NCBI RefSeq assembly: GCF_963678635.1
Contig: NC_087062.1
Coordinates: 100,303,209-100,367,208, forward strand
Reading direction: 5' to 3'
Length of the DNA: 64,000 bases
Source of the DNA: Symsagittifera roscoffensis
Lineage: Eukaryota > Xenacoelomorpha > Acoela > Convolutidae
Below, piece by piece: positions 15,101-25,587 of this stretch. A model generated the notes under the pieces. It ran no database searches. It saw only the letters and a program-made list of their open reading frames with translations, and was not told where the DNA came from. The translations under genes and the position numbers were made by a program. Every line of letters starts with the position of its first letter. Positions within the stretch are counted from its first letter, which is position 1.

Positions 15101-17650
15101 TCCATGCAGAGTATGAAGATAGTACTTAAGGGTCAGGGAGTAAAGGCACAAACCCACTGTTTACGGAGAAGATATCGCCAAAGAGAGTCAAAACTAAAAC
15201 GATGTTCGACCAGTCCATGCAGAGTATGAAGATTGTGATTAAGGGTCAGGGAGTAAAGACACAAACCCACTGTTTACAGAGAAGATATCGTCAAAGAGAG
15301 TCAAAACTAAAACGATGTTCGACCAGTCCATGCAGAGTATGAAGATAGTACTTAAGGGTCAGGGAGTAAAGACACAAACCCACTGTTTACGGAAAAGATA
15401 TCGTCAAAGAGAGTCAAAACTAAAACGATGTTCGACCAGTCCATGCAGAGTATGAAGATAGTACTTAAGGGTCAGGGACTAAAGACACAAACCCACTGTT
15501 TACGGAGAAGATATCGCCAAAGAGAGTCAAAACTAAAACGATGTTCGACCAGTCCATGCAGAGTATGAAGATAGTACTTAAGGGTCAGTGAGTAAAGACA
15601 CAAACCCACTGTTTACGGAGAAGATATCGCCAATGAGAGTCAAAACTAAAACGATGTTCGACCAGTCCATGCAGAGTATGAAGATAGTACTTAAGGGTCA
15701 GGGTGTAAAGACACAAACCCACTGTTTACGGAGAAGATATCGTCAAAGAGAGTCAAAACTAAAACGATGTTCGACCAGTCCATGCAGAGTATGAAGATAG
15801 TACTTAAGGGTCAGGGACTAAAGACACAAACCCACTGTTTACGGAGAAGATATCGCCAAAGAGAGTCAAAACTAAAACGATGTTCGACCAGTCCATGCAG
15901 AGTATGAAGATAGTAATTAAGGGTCAGGGAGTAAAGACACAAACCCACTGTTTACAGAGAAGATATCGTCAAAGAGAGTCAAAACTAAAACGATGTTCGA
16001 CCAGTCCATGTAGAGTATGAAGATAGTACTTAAGGGTCAGGGACTAAAGACACAAACCCACTGTTTACGGAGAAGATATCGCCAAAGAGAGTCAAAACTA
16101 AAACGATGTTCGACCAGTCCATGCAGAGTATGAAGATAGTACTTAAGGGTCAGGGAGTAAAGACACAAACCCACTGTTTACGGAGAAGATATCGCCAAAG
16201 AGAGTCAAAACTAAAACGATGTTCGACCAGTCCATGCAGAGTATGAAGATAGTACTTAAGGGTCAGGGACTAAAGACACAAACCCACTGTTTACGGAGAA
16301 GATATCGCCAAAGAGAGTCAAAACTAAAACGATGTTCGACCAGTCCATGCAGAGTATGAAGATAGTACTTAAGGGTCAGGGAGTAAAGACACAAACCCAC
16401 TGTTTCCGGAGAAGATATCGCCAAAGAGAGTCAAAACTAAAACGATGTTCGACCAGTCCATGCAGAGTATGAGGATAGTACTTAAGGGTCAGGGACTAAA
16501 GACACAAACCCACTGTTTACGGAGAAGATATCGCCAAAGAGAGTCAAAACTAAAACGATGTTCGACCAGTCCATGCAGAGTATGAAGATAGTACTTAAGG
16601 GTCAGGGAGTAAAGACACAAACCCACTGTTTACGGAGAAGATATCGCCAAAGAGAGTCAAAACTAAAACGATGTTCGACCAGTCCATGCAGAGTATGAAG
16701 ATAGTACTTAAGGGTCAGGGAGTAAAGACACAAACCCACTGTTTATGGTGAAGATATCGCCAAAGAGAGTCAAAACTAAAACGATGTTCGACCAGTCCAT
16801 GCAGAGTATGAAGATAGTACTTAAGGGTCAGGGAGTAAAGACACAAACCCACTGTTTATGGTGAAGATATCGCCAAAGAGAGTCAAAACTAAAACGATGT
16901 TCGACCAGTCCATGCAGAGTATGAAGATAGTACTTAAGGGTCAGGGAGTAAAGACACAAACCCACTGTTTATGGTGAAGATATCGCCAAAGAGAGTCAAA
17001 ACTAAAACGATGTTCGACCAGTCCATGCAGAGTATGAAGATATTACTTAAGGGTCAGGGAGTAAAGACACAAACCCACTGTTTACGGAGAAGATATCGCC
17101 AAAGAGAGTCAAAACTAAAACGATGTTCGACCAGTCCATGCAGAGTACGAAGATAGTACTTAAGGGTCAGGGACTAAAGACACAAACCCACTGTTTACGG
17201 AGAAGATATCGCCAAAGAGAGTCAAAACTAAAACGATGTTCGACCAGTCCATGCAGAGTATGAAGATAGTACTTAAGGGTCAGGGACTAAAGACACAAAC
17301 CCACTGTTTACGGAGAAGATATCGCCAAAGAGAGTCAAAACTAAAACGATGTTCGACCAGTCCATGCAGAGTATGAAGATAGTACTTAAGGGTCAGGGAG
17401 TAAAGACACAAACCCACTGTTTATGGTGAAGATATCGCCAAAGAGAGTCAAAACTAAAACGATGTTCGACCAGTCCATGCAGAGTATGAAGATAGTACTT
17501 AAGGGTCAGGGAGTAAAGACACAAACCCACTGTTTATGGTGAAGATATCGCCAAAGAGAGTCAAAACTAAAACGATGTTCGACCAGTCCATGCAGAGTAT
17601 GAAGATAGTACTTAAGGGTCAGGGAGTAAAGACACAAACCCACTGTTTAC
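12150..17650. repeat. 2,938-bp (26-monomer) segmental duplication inside the 113-bp satellite
   Basis: Private variants recur at an exact offset of 2,938 bases, which is 26 x 113. GTAAAGGCACAAACC occurs near 12,204 and 15,142, AAGATTGTGATTAAGG near 12,292 and 15,230, a TCAGTGAGTAAAG variant near 12,648 and 15,586, and the TTTATGGTGAAG units are shared near 14,033 and 16,971. This is a higher-order repeat copied once in tandem, with a few later substitutions (for example CCAATGAGAG near 15,630). Edges are approximate. Confidence 0.9.
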
Positions 17651-17761
17651 GGAGAAGATATCGCCAAAGAGAGTCAAAACTAAAACGATGTTCGACCAGT
17701 CCATGCAGAGTATGAAGATAGTACTTAAGGGTCAGGGACTAAAGACACAAACCCACTGTTT

Positions 17762-17947
17762 ACGGAGAAGATATCGTCAAAGAGAGTCAAAACTAAAACG
17801 ATGTTCGACCAGTCCATGCAGAGTATGAAGTTAGTACTTAAGGGTCAGGGACTCTATTCCCTGACCCTTAAGTACTATCTTCATACTCTGCATGGACTGG
17901 TCGAACATCGTTTTAGTTTTGACTCTCTTTGACGATATCTTCTCCGT
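17762..17947. repeat. Foldback module 1: inverted satellite monomer making a 90-bp-arm hairpin
   Basis: The forward monomer ending TTAAGGGTCAGGGA at 17,851 is followed by a 6-base loop (CTCTAT) and then by its own reverse complement at 17,858–17,947. The arms are 90 bp with a single mismatch (GAAGTTAG against CTATCTTC). A spacer at about 17,948–17,970 (ATGGGGTAAAAGTCTTATGG) separates the inverted copy from the next forward monomer, which can pair with the same inverted arm, so two mutually exclusive hairpins are possible. Confidence 0.95.
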
Positions 17948-18418
17948 CTTATGGGGTAAAAGTCTTATGGTGAAGATATCGCCAAAGAGAGTCAAAACTA
18001 AAACGATGTTCGACCAGTCCATGCAGAGTATGAAGATAGTACTTAAGGGTCAGGGACTAAAGACACAAACCCACTGTTTACGGAGAAGATATCGTCAAAG
18101 AGAGTCAAAACTAAAACGATGTTCGACCAGTCCATGCAGAGTATGAAGATAGTACTTAAGGGTCAGGGAGTAAAGACACAAACCCACTGTTTACGGAGAA
18201 GATATCGTCAAAGAGATATAAAACTAAAACGATGTTAGACCAGTCCATGCAGAGTATGAAGATAGTCCGTAAGGGTCAGGGAGTAAAGGCACAAACCCAC
18301 TGTTTACGGAGAAGATATCGCCAAAGAGAGTCAAAACTAAAACGATGTTCGACCAGTCCATGCAGAGTATGAAGATAGTACTTAAGGGTCAGGGAGTAAA
18401 GACACAAACCCACTGTTT

Positions 18419-18604
18419 ACGGAGAAGATATCGTCAAAGAGAGTCAAAACTAAAACGATGTTCGACCAGTCCATGCAGAGTATGAAGTTAGTACTTAAGG
18501 GTCAGGGACTCTATTCCCTGACCCTTAAGTACTATCTTCATACTCTGCATGGACTGGTCGAACATCGTTTTAGTTTTGACTCTCTTTGACGATATCTTCT
18601 CCGT
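18419..18604. repeat. Foldback module 2, 657 bp after module 1
   Basis: Same arrangement as the module at 17,762: forward arm, CTCTAT loop, inverted arm, GGGGTAAAAGTCTTATGG spacer. The exact 657-base offset and shared substitutions show that the inverted monomer was amplified as part of a larger unit and did not arise by separate inversions. The intervening forward monomers include the GAGATATAAAAC / GTTAGACC variant. Confidence 0.95.
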
Positions 18605-19075
18605 CTTATGGGGTAAAAGTCTTATGGTGAAGATATCGCCAAAGAGAGTCAAAACTAAAACGATGTTCGACCAGTCCATGCAGAGTATGAAGATAGTACT
18701 TAAGGGTCAGGGACTAAAGACACAAACCCACTGTTTACGGAGAAGATATCGTCAAAGAGAGTCAAAACTAAAACGATGTTCGACCAGTCCATGCAGAGTA
18801 TGAAGATAGTACTTAAGGGTCAGGGAGTAAAGACACAAACCCACTGTTTACGGAGAAGATATCGTCAAAGAGATATAAAACTAAAACGATGTTAGACCAG
18901 TCCATGCAGAGTATGAAGATAGTACTTAAGGGTCAGGGAGTAAAGGCACAAACCCACTGTTTACGGAGAAGATATCGCCAAAGAGAGTCAAAACTAAAAC
19001 GATGTTCGACCAGTCCATGCAGAGTATGAAGATAGTACTTAAGGGTCAGGGAGTAAAGACACAAACCCACTGTTT

Positions 19076-19261
19076 ACGGAGAAGATATCGTCAAAGAGAG
19101 TCAAAACTAAAACGATGTTCGACCAGTCCATGCAGAGTATGAAGTTAGTACTTAAGGGTCAGGGACTCTATTCCCTGACCCTTAAGTACTATCTTCATAC
19201 TCTGCATGGACTGGTCGAACATCGTTTTAGTTTTGACTCTCTTTGACGATATCTTCTCCGT
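19076..19261. repeat. Foldback module 3, 657 bp after module 2
   Basis: A third copy of the forward-arm, CTCTAT-loop, inverted-arm structure, again offset by exactly 657 bases. Flanking forward monomers are nearly the same as in module 2. Confidence 0.95.
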
Positions 19262-20523
19262 CTTATGGGGTAAAAGTCTTATGGTGAAGATATCGCCAAA
19301 GAGAGTCAAAACTAAAACGATGTTCGACCAGTCCATGCAGAGTATGAAGATAGTACTTAAGGGTCAGGGACTAAAGACACAAACCCACTGTTTACGGAGA
19401 AGATATCGTCAAAGAGAGTCAAAACTAAAACGATGTTCGACCAGTCCATGCAGAGTATGAAGATAGTACTTAAGGGTCAGGGAGTAAAGACACAAACCCA
19501 CTGTTTACGGAGAAGATATCGTCAAAGAGATATAAAACTAAAACGATGTTAGACCAGTCCATGCAGAGTATGAAGATAGTACTTAAGGGTCAGGGAGTAA
19601 AGGCACAAACCCACTGTTTACGGAGAAGATATCGCCAAAGAGAGTCAAAACTAAAACGATGTTCGACCAGTCCATGCAGAGTATGAAGATAGTACTTAAG
19701 GGTCAGGGAGTAAAGACACAAACCCACTGTTTACGGAGAAGATATCGTCAAAGAGATATAAAACTAAAACGATGTTAGACCAGTCCATGCAGAGTATGAA
19801 GATAGTACTTAAGGGTCAGGGAGTAAAGGCACAAACCCACTGTTTACGGAGAAGATATCGTCAAAGAGAGTCAAAACTAAAACGATGTTCGACCAGTCCA
19901 TGCAGAGTATGAAGATAGTACTTAAGGGTCAGGGACTAAAGACACAAACCCACTGTTTACGGAGAAGATATCGTCAAAGAGAGTCAAAACTAAAACGATG
20001 TTCGACCAGTCCATGCAGAGTATGAAGATAGTACTTAAGGGTCAGGGAGTAAAGGCACAAACCCACTGTTTACGGAGAAGATATCGCCAAAGAGAGTCAA
20101 AACTAAAACGATGTTCGACCAGTCCATGCAGAGTATGAAGATAGTACTTAAGGGTCAGGGAGTAAAGACACAAACCCACTGTTTACGGAGAAGATATCGT
20201 CAAAGAGATATAAAACTAAAACGATGTTAGACCAGTCCATGCAGAGTATGAAGATAGTACTTAAGGGTCAGGGAGTAAAGGCACAAACCCACTGTTTACG
20301 GAGAAGATATCGCCAAAGAGAGTCAAAACTAAAACGATGTTCGACCAGTCCATGCAGAGTATGAAGATAGTACTTAAGGGTCAGGGAGTAAAGACACAAA
20401 CCCACTGTTTACGGAGAAGATATCGTCAAAGAGATATAAAACTAAAACGATGTTAGACCAGTCCATGCAGAGTATGAAGATAGTACTTAAGGGTCAGGGA
20501 GTAAAGGCACAAACCCACTGTTT

Positions 20524-20709
20524 ACGGAGAAGATATCGCCAAAGAGAGTCAAAACTAAAACGATGTTCGACCAGTCCATGCAGAGTATGAAGTTAGTACT
20601 TAAGGGTCAGGGACTCTATTCCCTGACCCTTAAGTACTATCTTCATACTCTGCATGGACTGGTCGAACATCGTTTTAGTTTTGACTCTCTTTGACGATAT
20701 CTTCTCCGT
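20524..20709. repeat. Foldback module 4, 1,448 bp after module 3
   Basis: The fourth copy lies 1,448 bases beyond the third, which is 657 plus seven 113-base monomers, so extra forward monomers were gained between modules. The left arm has CGCCAAAG where the inverted arm encodes CGTCAAAG, giving one more mismatch. It is the module nearest the satellite edge. Confidence 0.93.
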
Positions 20710-20987
20710 CTTATGGGGTAAAAGTCTTATGGTGAAGATATCGCCAAAGAGAGTCAAAACTAAAACGATGTTCGACCAGTCCATGCAGAGTATGAAGATA
20801 GTACTTAAGGGTCAGGGACTAAAGACACAAACCCACTGTTTACGGAGAAGATATCGCCAAAGAGAGTCAAAACTAAAACGATGTTCGACCAGTCCATGCA
20901 GAGTATGAAGATAGTACTTAAGGGTCAGGGACTAAAGACACAAACCCACTGTTTACGGAGAAGATATCGTCAAAGAGAGTCAAAAAT

Positions 20988-22323
20988 TGGGGTAAAAGTC
21001 TAAAAAACCCTCTAGAAACCAACGGTCAGTGGAACGGCGAGAGACGAAATGCTACTGAAAGTGACACCAAACGGTTGTTGGACATAAACTCGGAAAACGA
21101 TGCAGAGCTCAGAAAACAACTGCTATATTCCTATGAGAGAGGCTTCATCAAAAAAGGAGGAAAAATCATAGAGCGATCAATCAAAGATTCTACTCAGGAA
21201 ACAAGATCAGAGAAAAAGTGACATGCCACTGACGAACCCATTGAAGGAACGAGAAGCCCGTAAGCCCACAAAACTGTTGAGACAGCAGCAGGGTCAATTA
21301 CATGAACAAAGATATCGCTCAACTAAGGATAGACCCGGATGGAACAAAAATAAAACAAGGAAGAAGCAAAAATCCTGAAGAGGAGCCGAATAGATAAAAC
21401 CAAAAAAGATAAACACCCGAAAATGAGGATAACGCAAAGGACGACATACTACCTCGAAAAAACGATCAGAATACAGAAAAATACCAGCCCACGCAGTCGG
21501 CTGTGACATCAAAAGATACATAAGCAAGCAACGGTCCTAACTTGTAAGTAAAACGGACCAAACCTAAAACAGCAGATCCGAAATCAGTGAGCTCAACAAC
21601 GCAAAAACAAACGAGAAAATGAAAAAATTGGTCAAGACAGGAAGTTGAAAAATGCTGGATCCGTCTCGGAAGACAACTCAGTTATTTTTGTCGTTCCAGA
21701 TCAGTAAAGCAGCAGTTCAACGCGAAAAAAGTCACCGTAGAAACAATCACCGTAGAAACAATCAGCGTAGAAACAGGCACCACAAGCAAGATAAGCTGAA
21801 CAAATCAGCCAGATACAACAGCAGAGACGTATTTCAATGCTCATCAAATCAAGAATCACAGGAGTGGCAATCGCTACCTGATCAATTTTTGAAAACAGGC
21901 GTCAAACGTCAGGCGAAGAAGTTCTGCGGAAGAAAAATCAGGCGGCAAAAAGTGACACTAGATCTGATACCCCGACCCACACTCGAAGAGTCCGACAAAG
22001 CGGCAAAGCAATGAAAAATCAGATCCCGGAGCGTGTTTGAGACACTGAAAACGTTTTGTGAAAAAAATTAGCACAGATCTAAAAAATTAGCACAAATCTA
22101 AAAAAGCAGTCCTGAAAGCCGACAGAAAAAAGTTGCGGACCACAAAAACTCATTTAACAACCCGGTGGAGACTGACTCCATTTGCATTATTGGAAAAACA
22201 ACTTTTTCGACGAAATCTTGTCATAACTCCTTGAAATGGAACATTCCAAAAACGTGGAAGGTCCAATTGTTATTTGATTGAACATCAGGAAGAAATCGTC
22301 TTTTTTTCATTTGAAAAGTTGAT
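20988..22323 (+). other. Satellite-flanking block with coding-like but broken reading frames
   Basis: Just after the array, GGGGTAAAAGTCT repeats part of the foldback-module spacer. From 21,012 to 21,221 a plus-strand frame stays open for about 70 codons without an initiating ATG (rich in charged residues, containing LLDINSENDAEL and YSYERGFIKKGGK) and ends at TGA. A second open frame at 21,652–22,014 encodes 120 residues with a basic, repetitive middle (HRRNNHRRNNQRR). A small duplication (AAAAAATTAGCACARATCT) lies near 22,070–22,100. I recognise no family. A decayed mobile-element open frame is possible, but no enzyme motif is visible. Confidence 0.3.
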
Positions 22324-23702
22324 ATTACGGGGCCAAACTGTGCATTCTGTGCATTGTAATTGGAAACCGCGACAGGCCAAAGTCAGACTTGTCATTGCTA
22401 CCTTTCTTCGAGCTTCTCCGCTGTTTTGGATTCCACAAACCAATACTTAAAACATTGTACCACTCAAAATCGCTCCAAAAATAGGCAAACTTGCGGAATC
22501 CGCAACTGTATTTGCGGAATCCAGAACAGTTTGTGGAATCCGCAAACAAGGGATATGACATTTGCATTGTTAAATTGAGCGGTTGCGGACTCCACAATTC
22601 TAAGTGGAATCCGCAAATTGTAAGTGGAATCCGCAAATTGTAAGTGGAGCCCGCAAATTGTAAGTGGAATCAGTATTTTGTTTGCGGCTGTCATTTACAT
22701 ATATGTTTATATGTAGTAACGTTTTTAGCTTATATCTTTTATTTACTAGGTGGTCACCAGCAAGTTCCACCTCAATTACTACGTTAACCAGCTACCAGTT
22801 GAAACACCTGTCAACCTCAATTCCTGTCAAACCAACTTCGATCTCAATCCTGTCAAACATACCAAACTTCGATCTCAAATCTTGTCAAACCAAATTTGAT
22901 CTCCATTCCTGCCATCAATTTCAATTCCTGCAAACTGAACAAATAGAAGTAGACTCATCTAAATTCATCAGTTCATTTCAATCAATTCGCCTAAAATTAA
23001 TATATATTTTAAATTCGCTTTTTTCGAGTATTTTCAAACCGCGAACGTATAGTTTGATAAGGCAACCTTTTCAGAACCAACTCAACTGATGAGTAATGAT
23101 GATTTCTGAACCAAAAGAACCATCTCATCTCAAATACTGATGAGTGATGGTTTTTCTGAACCATTTCAAACCCTGAACTGCCATTTCATTTCGAACCCTA
23201 AATAGGTTTCGATGATTGTATTTTCCGATCCCAAAAAATCATCCGATCATCAGATGATCAATAAAGAATTGGCATCCCCATAGTTAACCAATGTTGTAAG
23301 ATTCATTTGTGGATTCCGCTCACAAATGGATAAATCATTGCTTTCAAATTGCACATTGCTATAGATAACAATTCCACCTCTAGCTTTTAATTGTTCACAT
23401 GCAACTTCAGTAATACACAAATTTGCGGAATCCGCTTACATTTGCGGATTCCGCTTGCAAACTTTGCTGATTCCACTTTTATTTGCAAATTCAACTTTCT
23501 TTTTGCGGAATCCACTTACAGGTGCGGAAACCTGAACAACTAGCTATATTTGCTTGTACGGAATCCGCAACAAAACAAATGTGCCGACAAAATTACGTTA
23601 CAGGTATTTGTACGCGGAATCCACTGAAACTTTGTTAGTGGAATCCACTTAAATTTAGGAACACAGTTTGGCACTATCCAGTGCACAGTTTGGCCGCGTA
23701 AT
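22324..23702. mobile_element. 1.38-kb element with 21-bp terminal inverted repeats and TA-flanked ends
   Basis: The left end at 22,324–22,344 (ATTACGGGGCCAAACTGTGC) and the reverse complement of the right end at 23,682–23,702 (ATTACGCGGCCAAACTGTGC) agree at 20 of 21 positions. TA dinucleotides sit at both edges (22,323–22,324 and 23,702–23,703), compatible with a TA target duplication as in Tc1/mariner-type elements, though no transposase is seen. The interior carries many copies of GTGGAATCCGCAAATTGTAA-like motifs near 22,490–22,680 and 23,310–23,650, the near-palindrome GCGGAATCCGC being the core. An open frame at 22,664–23,089 is low-complexity and probably not a gene. Best read as a non-autonomous DNA transposon. 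Confidence 0.7.
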
Positions 23703-24352
23703 AGAGAGCCGAAACTCCTGTTCAATTTTTAAAAACTTTGTTATATTAAGCAATAATTTTTTTCCGTTGGCCAATTGCAGTAACTTTGGTGTATGTTATG
23801 TACGTGAACGTATGTGTTAATGTTATAATACGTCGAGGCCGTTTCGTGCCAGCCGTTGAATCTAAAAAGAGATAGAACTTCAGATCATTTGGCGTAGCTA
23901 TGTAACACCCAGTTAAATCCTGAGACCTGAGCTAGGAAAAACAGAACTGAAACATGAATTGTTTTCTTAGATATATTGAATTATTTATTTCTTACAATTC
24001 AAAGAGGATGAGTTTCTTGACTTCTCACATCCGCTGAGAAACCTTTAATTTAAGCTTCACTTTCGAAACAAGAAGTCGTTCAAGATTTTTCGCCTCATTG
24101 CCATGTTCGTAGTAGAGTGCACTTTACCTAACTCTCATCAAATGAACTTGAGTGGAACTCAAAAAGTGAACAAATACTCAAATGCATTCATAAATGCATC
24201 AAAATGTTTGAACGCACATCTGTAGTTATAAGAGCGTTTTGAGATTTTTTGTTAAATTAAACAGAAAGTCACAAAGGCCTATATGTCTTCACTACGTTCA
24301 TTATTTCATAAAATTGATTGTGGAACACAGAAATTGCAACCAAAATTTCTAA
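23703..24352. other. AT-rich stretch without recognisable genes
   Basis: Between the TIR element and the putative gene 3' end I see no coding frame, RNA gene or tandem repeat. Around 24,050–24,080 CGAAACAAGAAGTCG resembles the interspersed family seen at 31.3, 45.9 and 46.5 kb. Confidence 0.5.
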
Positions 24353-24358
24353 TTTATT
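24353..24358 (-). promoter_or_regulatory. Possible polyadenylation signal AATAAA
   Basis: TTTATT on the plus strand reads AATAAA on the minus strand, about 100 bases beyond the stop codon at 24,459 that would end the last visible exon of the minus-strand gene. The hexamer is common in AT-rich DNA, so this supports a gene end only weakly. Confidence 0.35.
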
Positions 24359-24411
24359 CTGAAATTCTTAGATGCATAAAAACGGTTGGATCAAAAATAA
24401 GTTTACGAAAC

Positions 24412-24512
24412 CCTCTTGAAATAATCTTACGAAACCCCCTTGTTGGGAAAAAAGAAGTTTACGAAACCCCCTTGTTGGGAAAAAAGAAGTTTACGAAACC
24501 CCCTTGTTGGGA
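24412..24512. repeat. 32-bp short tandem repeat, about 3 copies
   Basis: The unit ACGAAACCCCCTTGTTGGGA + AAAAAGAAGTTT occurs in nearly three adjacent copies, with a degenerate first copy (ACGAAACCCTCTTG). It overlaps the read-through end of the last exon, so if that exon runs to the stop at 24,459 the repeat would encode its C-terminus. Confidence 0.9.
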
Positions 24513-24807
24513 AGTCTGCCATATATATTTTGATGCGGACACTATAAATTTGGCAATGTGTGCAATGATTACATGGAAGAATGTGATTGTGGGGCTGTGG
24601 TCCACTTTTATACTGCTAGTCTGTACAAATGGGTGGCTGTGGAACCCCTCTGCTCTGTCCACCCCCACAGTCCTCTCATCTCCTCCCTCAATGTCCCCAC
24701 CCACCTCCTCTCCGTCCATCTGTCTATGCAGTTGGTCCCAGTTGCTCCTCTGGGGCATGTAGTTGTGCTGATGGGAACCAAGGTGAGAAGAGGCTCTGGA
24801 TGACAGT
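24459..24807 (-). CDS. Exon 13, last visible exon, end uncertain
   Basis: The acceptor CTTGTTCAG|A enters in phase 2. The supported part is RLSSRASSHLGSHQHNYMPQ, SNWDQLHRQMDGEEVGGDIE and EGFHSHPFVQTSSIKVDHSP. After about 78 codons there is a donor-like CCAT|GTAATC at 24,572 (phase 0). If it is not used, the frame runs through low-complexity sequence and a 32-bp tandem repeat to TAA at 24,459, with AATAAA about 100 bases on. No convincing further exon was seen between 21 and 24.4 kb, so either this is the C-terminus or a small last exon was missed. Confidence 0.55.
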
Positions 24808-25152
24808 CTGAACAAGTGAGTTTAACAAGTCATCGCTTCCTTCTCTCTGAATGACAGCGATGAGATCATTTAAATAAACATAGCCCCACATGGAGATCAT
24901 CAATGGTTCGCACTCGGATCAATCCTTCCCAGGGATGCATTTGAAAAGCTATGGACAAGCTTCATTTAGCATAATTTTATTCTGCTATGTTAATAAGTAA
25001 CCGAAATATCTCTCCGACTTACAGCACAACGGCTGAGAGGAAATTTCATCAGACATAAATTTTAAGAAGAATTCGATTATGATGCAAGTAATAATACGTG
25101 TTTGGCAGCAGACGCCTTTGAAAGGGGTCGGTGGATGGGCTGCTTTTTCTAC

Positions 25153-25386
25153 CTTGATGAATCAAACTCGGATGGGCGAGTGTGGTTGCGGGCATAGGGG
25201 TTGGAGATGTTCTTTGATCCGGCGGCGGGGGCGAAGGCAGAGGCAGGTGAGGGGAGTGGCATCTGGGCCTTCATGTGGAGGATGTGTTGCCTGGTCCGGT
25301 CCATAGTCTGGCGCCACACTTCCGGCTGCAGGGGAATGTTGAAGCAGACAGCCCTGATGTTGAACCACAATCGGCTGCTCTTCTTC
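25153..25386 (-). CDS. Exon 12 of visible gene
   Basis: The acceptor TTTGGTTAG|G and the donor TCATCAAG|GTAGAA both keep phase 2. It encodes 77 codons plus split ends: KKSSRLWFNIRAVCFNIPLQ, then PEVWRQTMDRTRQHILHMKA (a helix-like stretch), then a Pro/Ala-rich end with NISNPYARNHTRPSEFDSS. The first half looks like the closing beta segment and helix of a folded domain. The neighbouring exon 13 lies 345 bases downstream. Confidence 0.78.
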
Positions 25387-25587
25387 CTAACCAAACAGAA
25401 CATGAATCTAATTAATTCTCACCTCACCCTATCATTACAACCTCCCCATTAGAGTGCTTTCTCAAAACTCATTTCCATGCTGGCAGTTTATTTCATTTCT
25501 TATCTTATAAATAAGCATCAGTATAACTTCAGAAACTCTCCTTTACATGCACTATAACAATATTATAGTAAAAAAAGTCAATTTCAT

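Larger units (their letters stand above)
1..20986. repeat. 113-bp tandem satellite array, about 185 copies, open at the left edge
   Basis: A unit beginning TAAAGACACAAACCCACTG recurs every 113 bases (for example at 1 and 114) without unique interruption to about 20,986, where it breaks inside AGAGAGTCAAAA. Nearly every unit holds an EcoRV site (GATATC). Subfamilies differ at a few sites: GTCCGTAAGG, GTACTTAAGG or GTAATTAAGG near the unit end; CGTCAAAG or CGCCAAAG; TTTACGGAG or TTTATGGTG (the last mainly 13.7–17.6 kb). Single-base indels are rare (one-base losses near 4,915 and 5,322). Open frames of 60–85 codons inside the array on both strands arise from repeat-wide lack of stops and are not genes. 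Satellite status is certain; chromosomal role (pericentromeric, subtelomeric or interstitial) cannot be read from sequence. Confidence 0.98.

Noticed and set aside
2589-20908. Open frames of 60–85 codons on both strands inside the 113-bp satellite (for example 10,832–11,880 minus)
   Set aside because: They repeat with the satellite period, appear or vanish with single variant bases, and have no start context or protein character. They result from stop-free phases of a tandem repeat.
1-20986. CRISPR array
   Set aside because: Repeats are directly adjacent 113-bp monomers without unique spacers, in eukaryotic sequence with no cas genes.
22664-23089. 141-codon plus-strand frame in the TIR element as a transposase
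   Set aside because: It is short, low-complexity (Ser/Thr/Gln/Leu), and lacks any catalytic or DNA-binding motif.
23085-23165. Hammerhead-like CTGATGA motifs inside the TIR element
   Set aside because: CTGATGAG occurs twice, but the required downstream GAAA core and closing stems could not be found in either copy.
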